Part shown: piece by piece, positions 1 to 7,907 of the stretch | How the letters are laid out: every line of letters begins with the position of its first letter | How positions within the stretch are numbered: position 1 is the first letter of the stretch | DNA from: Chryseobacterium indologenes | GTDB lineage: Bacteria; Bacteroidota; Bacteroidia; Flavobacteriales; Weeksellaceae | Length of the DNA: 54,228 bases | Assembly (NCBI GenBank): GCA_002439165.1 | Contig: DJTE01000043.1 | Span: forward strand, 1-54,228 | Direction of reading: 5' to 3' | Notes under the pieces: generated by a model | What the model saw: only the letters and a program-made list of their open reading frames with translations | What the model was told of the DNA's origin: nothing | Databases searched by the model: none | Program-made: the position numbers and the translations under genes

Positions 1-2029
1 TTTACTATCTTAGTGATTAGTCACAACTTCAAAGATTGTCGAAGACGGTATCGAGTAGTTGTGAATTGCTTTCAAAATTTACTATCTTAGTGATTACTCA
101 CAACCAGAAGTCTGGATTCATAATTGTTGAAATGGTTGTGAATTGCTTTCAAAATTTACTATCTTAGTGATTACTCACAACTTTTGATTTATGGAATATA
201 GATTAAAACACGTTGTGAATTGCTTTCAAAATTTACTATCTTAGTGATTACTCACAACAACAATGGCAAATGATATTAACAATTCGACGTTGTGAATTGC
301 TTTCAAAATTTACTATCTTAGTGATTACTCACAACCTCAGCGGTTGAGCCTAAATGCCAATGTAAGTTGTGAATTGCTTTCAAAATTTACTATCTTAGTG
401 ATTACTCACAACAAATAATTCATGAACTCCTTTATCTTCATAGTTGTGAATTGCTTTCAAAATTTACTATCTTAGTGATTACTCACAACGGCAGCTGTCT
501 TTACCTTTTTGATTCCTGTGTTGTGAATTGCTTTCAAAATTTACTATCTTAGTGATTACTCACAACATGTCGGTACTGATGTTACTACTAAAACAAGTTG
601 TGAATTGCTTTCAAAATTTACTATCTTAGTGATTACTCACAACACTACAAGTGAAATTATTAATCTTGCTGCTGTTGTGAATTGCTTTCAAAATTTACTA
701 TCTTAGTGATTACTCACAACCCGGAGATCGAAGAGGAGGGAGAGAGAGACGTTGTGAATTGCTTTCAAAATTTACTATCTTAGTGATTACTCACAACCCC
801 GTAGGCGACGCGTCTAAACTACAAGTAGTTGTGAATTGCTTTCAAAATTTACTATCTTAGTGATTACTCACAACGACGCGCTACCCGAAGCGGTATTACA
901 AGCGGTTGTGAATTGCTTTCAAAATTTACTATCTTAGTGATTACTCACAACGCAAGACGTACCGCCATCAATTAACCCGCTGTTGTGAATTGCTTTCAAA
1001 ATTTACTATCTTAGTGATTACTCACAACGCGTTATTATATTTTAATTGATAGGCTCATGTTGTGAATTGCTTTCAAAATTTACTATCTTAGTGATTACTC
1101 ACAACGTATTTAAATGAAGATGCTAACCCTACTAAGTTGTGAATTGCTTTCAAAATTTACTATCTTAGTGATTACTCACAACTTTAAAAAAGTATTGCCT
1201 TAAAAAGAATATGTTGTGAATTGCTTTCAAAATTTACTATCTTAGTGATTACTCACAACGCCTGTTTTATCTCTACTTTATGACTACAAGTTGTGAATTG
1301 CTTTCAAAATTTACTATCTTAGTGATTACTCACAACATTATCCGGGAATATCCTCCCAGGAATTAAGTTGTGAATTGCTTTCAAAATTTACTATCTTAGT
1401 GATTACTCACAACACGGGGGTAAATAACCTTAATTTAGGTACAGTTGTGAATTGCTTTCAAAATTTACTATCTTAGTGATTACTCACAACGGGCGCAAAG
1501 ACAATGCTAGAATTAAACATGTTGTGAATTGCTTTCAAAATTTACTATCTTAGTGATTACTCACAACAGTTATGCCGGATTGCTTGCACAGCTTACAGTT
1601 GTGAATTGCTTTCAAAATTTACTATCTTAGTGATTACTCACAACGAAATGAAAAATATCATCGAATACTTTGCTGTTGTGAATTGCTTTCAAAATTTACT
1701 ATCTTAGTGATTACTCACAACACTGTATTATTGTACCCGGCACCACAACCAGTTGTGAATTGCTTTCAAAATTTACTATCTTAGTGATTACTCACAACCA
1801 CGGGGTACAAAACGCTGGATATGCCACTGTTGTGAATTGCTTTCAAAATTTACTATCTTAGTGATTACTCACAACTCTCCTGTTGGATATACCGCCTCAT
1901 AGTTAGTTGTGAATTGCTTTCAAAATTTACTATCTTAGTGATTACTCACAACATACAGCATCATCAACCTCGAATGCCTTATGTTGTGAATTGCTTTCAA
2001 AATTTACTATCTTAGTGATTACTCACAAC
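1..2029 (+). CRISPR. Type II-C CRISPR array, 26 complete repeats, truncated at the window's left edge
   Basis: A 47-bp repeat recurs with an exact 77-bp period from 58 to 2029 (starts at 58, 135, 212 ... 1983), so every spacer is 30 bp. A partial 27-bp repeat at 1-27 carries one substitution (G for C at 20), giving 26 spacers in view. The repeat begins GTTGTG and ends CACAAC, a terminal inverted repeat typical of Bacteroidota II-C arrays. The direction is assigned from the tracrRNA anti-repeat (7751-7774), which pairs with repeat bases 1-24, so the pre-crRNA is the plus strand and runs toward cas2. No two spacers looked alike by eye; their targets are unknown. No leader is visible, because the left end is cut off. 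Confidence 0.98.
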
Positions 2030-2039
2030 CTCAAAATTT

Positions 2040-2070
2040 AATCCGCTGAATTTCAGCGGATTTGTTGTTT
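2040..2070. terminator. Hairpin terminator between the CRISPR array and cas2
   Basis: A perfect 10-bp stem (AATCCGCTGA at 2040-2049, TCAGCGGATT at 2053-2062) with a 3-nt loop is followed on the plus strand by TTGTTGTTT. It lies 10 bp after the last repeat and upstream of the cas2 stop, so it can end the pre-crRNA and possibly also the convergent cas mRNA. Confidence 0.7.
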
Positions 2071-2086
2071 ATTTAGGATTGAAAAA

Positions 2087-2425
2087 TCAGAATAATTCAA
2101 GCTGTTGGAACATTGGTGGTGGCTCTTCTTTATTCCTGGCAAAGAAGATCTCGATATCGCCAAACTGTTTGTCTGTAATACACATAATGGCAACTTTCCC
2201 GGCTTTTGGAAGCATAAATTTTACTCTTTTAATATGAACCTCAGCATTTTCACGACTTGGACAGTGGCGCACATACATAGAAAACTGAAATAAAGTAAAC
2301 CCATCATCAATGAGTGCCTTCCGAAAGCGGTTCGCATCTTTCATATTCGCTTTGGTCTCAGTTGGGAGATCATATAATACTAAAACCCACATAATTCGGT
2401 ATGCATTAAACCTTTCGGAATTCAT
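2087..2425 (-). CDS. cas2: CRISPR-associated endoribonuclease/integrase subunit Cas2
   Basis: This is a Cas2-family protein of 112 aa, the structural partner of Cas1 in the spacer-integration complex. The N-terminal beta strand ends in the family Asp (VLVLYDLP, D19) and is followed by the FRKAL and GFTLFQFSMYVR segments of the ferredoxin-like fold. The frame stays open to 2470, but I chose the ATG at 2425 because its ATGA overlaps the cas1 TGA (2422-2424), the usual coupling for these two genes, and the product then has normal Cas2 length. It is the last gene of cas9-cas1-cas2, transcribed toward the array. The absence of csn2 or cas4 supports subtype II-C. Confidence 0.95.
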   Translation of the reverse strand: MNSERFNAYRIMWVLVLYDLPTETKANMKDANRFRKALIDDGFTLFQFSMYVRHCPSRENAEVHIKRVKFMLPKAGKVAIMCITDKQFGDIEIFFARNKEEPPPMFQQLELF

Positions 2426-3315
2426 AACAATTGAGGATAAGAGATCAGCCGTTTTTCTCCTGTGTAGCACTTGTAAAGTGACGAAGCAGTTGTTTTAACA
2501 GCAACCAACAGAGGTCTTGTTTTATCGTCGATACATACATCTTTGGTAGCGATCTGCAGAATATGAGCTTTGAATTCCTTCGTCAGTTCTTCTGTATCCG
2601 GATTAATTTTCAGCCATTGCATCACAAGCAAATCGATAAATGGGCGATAAGGTTCCATGAGGTCATCAGCCAGACAATAAGGATTGTATTTATTTTTATG
2701 AAAAATCCCGAGAACGGGAAGCAATCCGGTCTCTACAATCGATCTTGCGACAATACTTCTGAGAACCGAATACCCAAAATTGAAAAACTGATTGGGAGAA
2801 TCACCAAAACGCTGTCTCAGAAAATCCAGGCTGATGAGGTATTTCCAGTAATGTTGCGCTGCAATGCCTTCCATATTCGTAATATCACCGCTTTTCACAT
2901 TATTCTGGTAATCAACCATAGGTTCATAATAATTTCCTAAGCGTTTTAAAACTTCTTTCTGATTTTCAATTTTACATTCAACAGTCTGTTTCCATAGTTG
3001 TTTTTTGAGCGGTTCACTGGCTTCCAACTGGTCTTTTACCCGATCCGAATGCTCCGTATGCGCATATAAAGGCAGCATTATTCCGTGTGGTAAATGTTGA
3101 GCATCACAGCTAATGACTACCACATTATTACCCATCATTTTCTGAATCAATTGATGCGATATGGTGATCTGAAAATGATCCAGCATCAGCAAGCCCAAAT
3201 CTTCCACAGGAATACTCCCTTTTTCCGTTTTTGTTTCCGGACAAAGGATTTTCATCTGCTCATCTTTGAGTTTAAGATAAGCCGGATTACCTATGTAAAT
3301 GGAACGGGTGATCAT
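2422..3315 (-). CDS. cas1: CRISPR-associated endonuclease Cas1 (type II)
   Basis: This is the integrase that inserts new spacers together with Cas2. It is 297 aa, normal for type II Cas1. The metal-binding triad is visible: E149 in NMEGIAAQ, H206 in GIFHKN and E221 in LMEPYRPF. The N-terminal beta domain starts RSIYIGNPAYL, which is characteristic of type II Cas1. The start lies 4 bp after the cas9 stop and the stop overlaps the cas2 ATG, so the three genes form one tightly packed operon. Nothing in the reading frame suggests inactivation. Confidence 0.97.
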   Translation of the reverse strand: MITRSIYIGNPAYLKLKDEQMKILCPETKTEKGSIPVEDLGLLMLDHFQITISHQLIQKMMGNNVVVISCDAQHLPHGIMLPLYAHTEHSDRVKDQLEASEPLKKQLWKQTVECKIENQKEVLKRLGNYYEPMVDYQNNVKSGDITNMEGIAAQHYWKYLISLDFLRQRFGDSPNQFFNFGYSVLRSIVARSIVETGLLPVLGIFHKNKYNPYCLADDLMEPYRPFIDLLVMQWLKINPDTEELTKEFKAHILQIATKDVCIDDKTRPLLVAVKTTASSLYKCYTGEKRLISYPQLL

Positions 3316-3319
3316 AAAG

Positions 3320-6300
3320 CTATGATTTTGAAATATTTCCTAAACGGTCTGAATTAATTTTGAAACAAAATTCTTTGATAGATTTCTCTCCAATTTTTTC
3401 ATAGCAGTCTTGTGAACCAAATTCTACTTTTTTTATGATAGTATCAGCAATAGTGTGTTTCAAAAAATAAATTTGTTTTTTACTGAATTTTTGTACCACA
3501 TATATATTATTACTTCTTTCCGATATGTTTTTCCAGTAATCCATAAACAAAGGACTTGATTCTTCCAAAATAACTTCTTCATTATCATCTGGGAGGTATA
3601 CAAAATCTCCCTGTTTCAAGGTAAATAGTAGCCTGGCATTATTTTTTTCTTCAAAATATTTTCTGAATAAATCCTCTTTATTAAAGTTTTTCTTGTCATT
3701 TGAAGCATTAAATTCGGATTTTAAAAGATTAGCAGCATCAAAAAAAGTTATCAGGTCATAATGACGTTCTGTTTTATTACTATTTAACTTTTTATTGAAA
3801 GTCTCTTTCTCCATTACTGCAAATAGATAATTATCACCTGTTTTCACGTATAAAGAATCATTAAAGGATTTTTTCCTATTTAATTTTTGCAACGAAATAT
3901 CATCTTCATCATCAGTTTTTTTCTTTTTAGATTTTGATGGATCTTTATAATAAATTTTTATAGTTGAAATAGGAGGATGTGGTCTGGGATTTTCTTGTTC
4001 ATCTTTTCGTTCAGCAAGTTTTTTGTTTAAATCTAAAATTCCCTCTGCTGAAAATGCTTCTTCTTTTTTACCAAAAGATTTTAGATGTTCTTCTATTACT
4101 TTCTTTAAAAAAGGATTTACAATCTTTTCTATTGTTTTCTCTGTGGCAAATTGTTTTCCTGCGAGTTTACTGAGTGGAATTCTATATATTTCCTTTCCAT
4201 TTGAAAGACCGTATAAAGTTCCTTCGTGTAATTGTCCTCTTAATTTTATTTGCTTATTTCCCTGAATATCATATTGCAGCAAAAGTTTATCTTTTGGTTT
4301 GTGGGAAACTATGATTTCTTTAAGTTTTTGCTCTGCTTCTTCAGGAAAGCCATTCCAAGGCATTTCAATAGCTCTGAATTTTTCCAGCTGATTAAATATT
4401 TCCCGTCTTTTTTCTTCTTCTAAATTCAGCACTTCGTCAAGCAATTCTGTTTTAGTACCGGTAAAACCCGGAAAAAATTTTTCTTTATTTTTATCCAGCC
4501 ATTCTTTAAGAACCTGATTGAGATCGTTTAATCTTTTAATATGTGCTGGTTGAGTACAGGCTATTACAAGAGCATCCATAGCGTGATGTCTGTGATCTAT
4601 TCTTTTGCTCCAGCCTTTTATAATCAGTTTATTGTTTTTCTTTCTTATAAACTCGCTTTTAAATTTCTCAATAAAAATTTCTTCATCTAAAATGGGTTCC
4701 TTAAATGCAACATCAGCATTTTCATATTCTGTAAACTTCTTTTCCGTTTCTTTCTTATAATTATCATATTCTAATTGAGCAAGTTTGGGTAATACCTTTT
4801 CATATCTTTCTCTCAACAAGACTTTAAATTTATCTGTTAGCCCCCAATGGTTTCTTAGATAATCCGTCACTCCTCCTGTTGTAGTTTTTACATTATCGTT
4901 CCCGACAATTTTATTCAATTCTTCACGGATTCGAATGGAAATATATTGAGTATCTTTTATCTGTCTCTGAATAGGGTCTTCAGGAATGGAAGTTGCCAAC
5001 AGATTTTTCCGTTTTTTCCCTGAAAAATATTTATTTGCATGGTCAATAAACTGATCTTTTGTAAAAATCTGGTAATTTACTGAACCTACTTCGAAATATT
5101 CCATAGAAGTTCTGTTTCCCTTTTCATTATTTATAGACTTTTCACAAATTACTTTATTAGAAAGAGAATCATCAAAATATCTTGACTGTGGAATGATGTG
5201 ATCAACGTCATATCTTTCACGATTAAACAGTTCCGAAAGCGGAATTGGCTGTCCTGTATAAGGCGATATATGACCCTGGGACTCCCAGAGTTTTAATTTT
5301 TCTATTTCAGATTTAGACGGATCATTATAATTCTTAAGATATTCTTCCTTTAAGTTTTCCTGAGAAACCCATAATTTATATTTTTCAATGTTGGCAATAG
5401 AAATCTCCTGTTTAAGTTCTACAAGTTTATTTCTTATTTCTGCATTATGTTTTTGGCTTTTTAAATTTGCAGAATACATTTTACCACGTTCAGCCGCATT
5501 GTTTTTAAGTTCCCTTGCCAGTTCCACTCTTATTTCATCAGGCTTAAAACCATATTTTCTCCAAATATCTCTTACAATAATTAGCGCTTCATTGATGATT
5601 TGTTCTGCCAAAGGATTTCTTAGTTCACCTTGTTTTAATCTTGAAATCTGGGTAAATTCTTTAACTAATTCATCGGCAGAATATTCTTTAGCGGTATGTT
5701 TATCATAAACCAATATTGTTGCAATAGCGTTTACAATCCCACCGTCTGATAAAACGTCTTGATTTTTGTCTAAAAATTCCTGAGCCGACTTTTCAAATGG
5801 ATCTTCCACATTTTCATTCAAAAGTTTACTAATTTTCTGGCTTAATACATCAGAAAAATTTTGTTCAAAAAACTTTCCTGCTCTCACTAATGGTAAAATA
5901 TTTTCAATTGCTTTTAAACTAAGATTCGAATAATTTCTGCTAAATTTTATTTTAGAAATCTTAATAGCAACATCGTTCTTATTTTCTAAATCAGGTGAAT
6001 ATTTTTCAATAAATGCTAATACATTAGAAGTTCTGTCACTTGTCAAATCATATTCATTTCCCTTACCATTATAGAGTATTTCCCACAGTTCAGTCTGTCT
6101 TTCAGAATCATTCAGACCAAACATATCCCAAAGTTCTCCTAAAGTCTTTTGCAGAATTGCTTTTGTATCATTTCCTTTCAACTTATCCTTGACATTCATT
6201 CCGTTAAGAAAATCCACATTTTCTCTTAGGTTAAATTCTTTTTTGAGTTTTGTAAGTATTGGACTAAAGGAAACTTCTTTTTTACTTTGTAATTCTTCAT

Positions 6301-7645
6301 ACAGCCATTCTTTAAGAGCAGTCGGAATTGGCCTGTCAATATACTTATATCTGATTTCTCCTTTTCTATTTATACCATTTTCAATTTTGGTATTAATAAC
6401 CAATTTATTGATCTGCTCCCAAATTTTATATTCCTGAAAAACAGGATGACTTTTGGCTACAACTTTTTCAGTTGGCTCATATCGACAGTTTGATATTAAA
6501 TCTGATTGATCCTTAAGTTCTCTTTGATAAAATACAACCTGATTCTTAATAACATATTTTAGTCCTTCTTTTAATCCTGTTTCTCGTAATTTTTCCTGAC
6601 TTTCTTTTTGTCCTGGAAATATAAACTCTAATATTTTTTGTAATCTGTCCTTTTCTAAATGATTAAGAAATGGGTAGTATTTTGATTGTGCGCTCCAAAC
6701 AGCATCAAACTCTGACTCATATCTAGAACGCAAAATCACATTATTGCGAATTTTTGCCCATTTATTTTCTTTCAGAATATCGAATAACTGTTCTGAGATA
6801 AAATATTCCCGACCAAGCTCTTTTGACTTATCTGCCAGTTGTTTTTCGATATTTTCCATTTTTTTTCTCCAGCTTGTTTTGCTGGGGAGTTTTACAGTAA
6901 TAGTATCTCCGGATTTAGCACGACGAATATTAACCTGAAGTTCTAAAGAATCATTTTCTTTTATATTATCTAAAAAAGTGTCAGCTTCAATGATCCCATC
7001 TTCCGTTTCAATCGCAATTTTTCTTTTATTTAACTTCTTACCCTTAAAAGTTATTTCTTCAGGCAATCCTAATGACAGAACTTTAGAGAAAGTTACAAAA
7101 CTGTCATTTGTTTTCTCTTTTTCTTCAGATTCATCCTCGCTATTTTCTTCCTTTTCAGGCTCTGAATTCCCCCCGGAATATCCTCTAAGTTGATTGTATT
7201 TATAAATAATCTTTCCCAACTCTTCTAATTCAATCTTTTCAGTCAATGCTTTTACACGTAATTCCAGTAAATCAAAAGCCGTTAACTGTTGCTGATTTTT
7301 AGAAATTGGAAGTATTGAAATTTTATCTAACTTATTGGGATCTGAAAATTGATTCACCAGCTTAATTTGATCCGGTAACATCCCAAGCTCTTGTAAAATA
7401 TAAATCAGTTTATTTCTTCTCTGCTTGTATCTTTTATTGAGTTTTCTTGTTCCTCTTGCCAATCTTCTGTTGGCGTTTTTAGTTTGAGCCTGCCCTTGTT
7501 CAAATTTACTTAATTCGGATCCCATCGGGATAATCCGGCTTCCCATCCCAAGAATTTCTCCTTTTTTATTTTCAAAGTCCTGTTGAACCAAAGCCCAGCC
7601 AATAGAATTTGTCCCCAAATCCAATCCAAGTATATTTTTAGTCAT
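3320..7645 (-). CDS. cas9: CRISPR-associated RNA-guided nuclease Cas9 (II-C, long Bacteroidota form)
   Basis: The crRNA:tracrRNA-guided DNA endonuclease. All catalytic motifs are present: RuvC-I with D9 (LGLDLGTNSIGWALV), an Arg-rich bridge helix near 58-84 (RRLARGTRKLNKRYKQRR), RuvC-II with E708 (RVELARE), HNH with D815, H816 and N839 (DVDHIIPQS; NN at 839-840), and RuvC-III with H1021 and D1024 (HHAMDALVIA). At 1441 aa it is much longer than the roughly 1050-aa Neisseria-type II-C enzymes but fits the Bacteroidota clade. Two low-complexity charged stretches stand out: an acidic Glu/Lys/Asp/Ser segment near residues 158-184 and KKKKTDDEDD in the C-terminal third. The ATG at 7645 faces the tracrRNA gene across about 100 bp. 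The frame is intact and the enzyme is probably active. Confidence 0.98.
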   Translation of the reverse strand: MTKNILGLDLGTNSIGWALVQQDFENKKGEILGMGSRIIPMGSELSKFEQGQAQTKNANRRLARGTRKLNKRYKQRRNKLIYILQELGMLPDQIKLVNQFSDPNKLDKISILPISKNQQQLTAFDLLELRVKALTEKIELEELGKIIYKYNQLRGYSGGNSEPEKEENSEDESEEKEKTNDSFVTFSKVLSLGLPEEITFKGKKLNKRKIAIETEDGIIEADTFLDNIKENDSLELQVNIRRAKSGDTITVKLPSKTSWRKKMENIEKQLADKSKELGREYFISEQLFDILKENKWAKIRNNVILRSRYESEFDAVWSAQSKYYPFLNHLEKDRLQKILEFIFPGQKESQEKLRETGLKEGLKYVIKNQVVFYQRELKDQSDLISNCRYEPTEKVVAKSHPVFQEYKIWEQINKLVINTKIENGINRKGEIRYKYIDRPIPTALKEWLYEELQSKKEVSFSPILTKLKKEFNLRENVDFLNGMNVKDKLKGNDTKAILQKTLGELWDMFGLNDSERQTELWEILYNGKGNEYDLTSDRTSNVLAFIEKYSPDLENKNDVAIKISKIKFSRNYSNLSLKAIENILPLVRAGKFFEQNFSDVLSQKISKLLNENVEDPFEKSAQEFLDKNQDVLSDGGIVNAIATILVYDKHTAKEYSADELVKEFTQISRLKQGELRNPLAEQIINEALIIVRDIWRKYGFKPDEIRVELARELKNNAAERGKMYSANLKSQKHNAEIRNKLVELKQEISIANIEKYKLWVSQENLKEEYLKNYNDPSKSEIEKLKLWESQGHISPYTGQPIPLSELFNRERYDVDHIIPQSRYFDDSLSNKVICEKSINNEKGNRTSMEYFEVGSVNYQIFTKDQFIDHANKYFSGKKRKNLLATSIPEDPIQRQIKDTQYISIRIREELNKIVGNDNVKTTTGGVTDYLRNHWGLTDKFKVLLRERYEKVLPKLAQLEYDNYKKETEKKFTEYENADVAFKEPILDEEIFIEKFKSEFIRKKNNKLIIKGWSKRIDHRHHAMDALVIACTQPAHIKRLNDLNQVLKEWLDKNKEKFFPGFTGTKTELLDEVLNLEEEKRREIFNQLEKFRAIEMPWNGFPEEAEQKLKEIIVSHKPKDKLLLQYDIQGNKQIKLRGQLHEGTLYGLSNGKEIYRIPLSKLAGKQFATEKTIEKIVNPFLKKVIEEHLKSFGKKEEAFSAEGILDLNKKLAERKDEQENPRPHPPISTIKIYYKDPSKSKKKKTDDEDDISLQKLNRKKSFNDSLYVKTGDNYLFAVMEKETFNKKLNSNKTERHYDLITFFDAANLLKSEFNASNDKKNFNKEDLFRKYFEEKNNARLLFTLKQGDFVYLPDDNEEVILEESSPLFMDYWKNISERSNNIYVVQKFSKKQIYFLKHTIADTIIKKVEFGSQDCYEKIGEKSIKEFCFKINSDRLGNISKS

Positions 7646-7714
7646 AATGATCTAGTTTTTCATAATTACATAAAAATAGGAAGAAAAAAATAATTTGAAT
7701 TACGGGTTTCCGCA

Positions 7715-7745
7715 TTGCGGTATTAAATGTATTTTATTATCTTTG
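7715..7745 (+). promoter_or_regulatory. tracrRNA promoter
   Basis: TTG at 7715-7717, a 20-bp spacer, then a perfect TAnnTTTG box (TATCTTTG, 7738-7745). This is the Bacteroidota housekeeping-sigma pattern and would start RNA near 7751, exactly where the anti-repeat begins. Confidence 0.75.
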
Positions 7746-7750
7746 ACTTA

Positions 7751-7837
7751 TAAATTTTGAAAGCAATTCACAATAAGGATTATTCCGTTGTGAAAACATT
7801 TAAGCCCCCTCGTCTTCCAATACGGGGGATTTTTTTT
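7751..7837 (+). ncRNA. tracrRNA
   Basis: The small RNA pairs with crRNA repeats and loads them into Cas9. Positions 7751-7773 are the reverse complement of repeat bases 2-24, and T7774 adds a G-U pair with repeat base 1. Next comes the ACAATAAGGATTATTCCGTT segment, equivalent to the AAGGCTAGTCCGTT nexus known from other tracrRNAs, and a final C5/G5 hairpin followed by eight Ts (7804-7837). The predicted RNA is about 87 nt. It lies divergent from cas9 and about 70 bp upstream of tex. The promoter box 7738-7745 is well placed. Confidence 0.93.
7804..7837 (+). terminator. Rho-independent terminator of the tracrRNA
   Basis: CCCCC (7805-7809) pairs with GGGGG (7824-7828) around a 14-nt loop and is followed by T8 (7830-7837). 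It also insulates tex from tracrRNA transcription. Confidence 0.85.
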
Positions 7838-7907
7838 GCTTTATGGGTTGGGTTGGACTGGATTTTCTCATTCCAAAACCCTATTTTAGCCATCCGAAAA
7901 CAGAACA

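Noticed and set aside
2426..2470. N-terminal extension of Cas2 by 15 residues (start at 2470)
   Set aside because: It lies inside cas1 and lacks family similarity; the ATG at 2425 overlaps the cas1 stop as expected.
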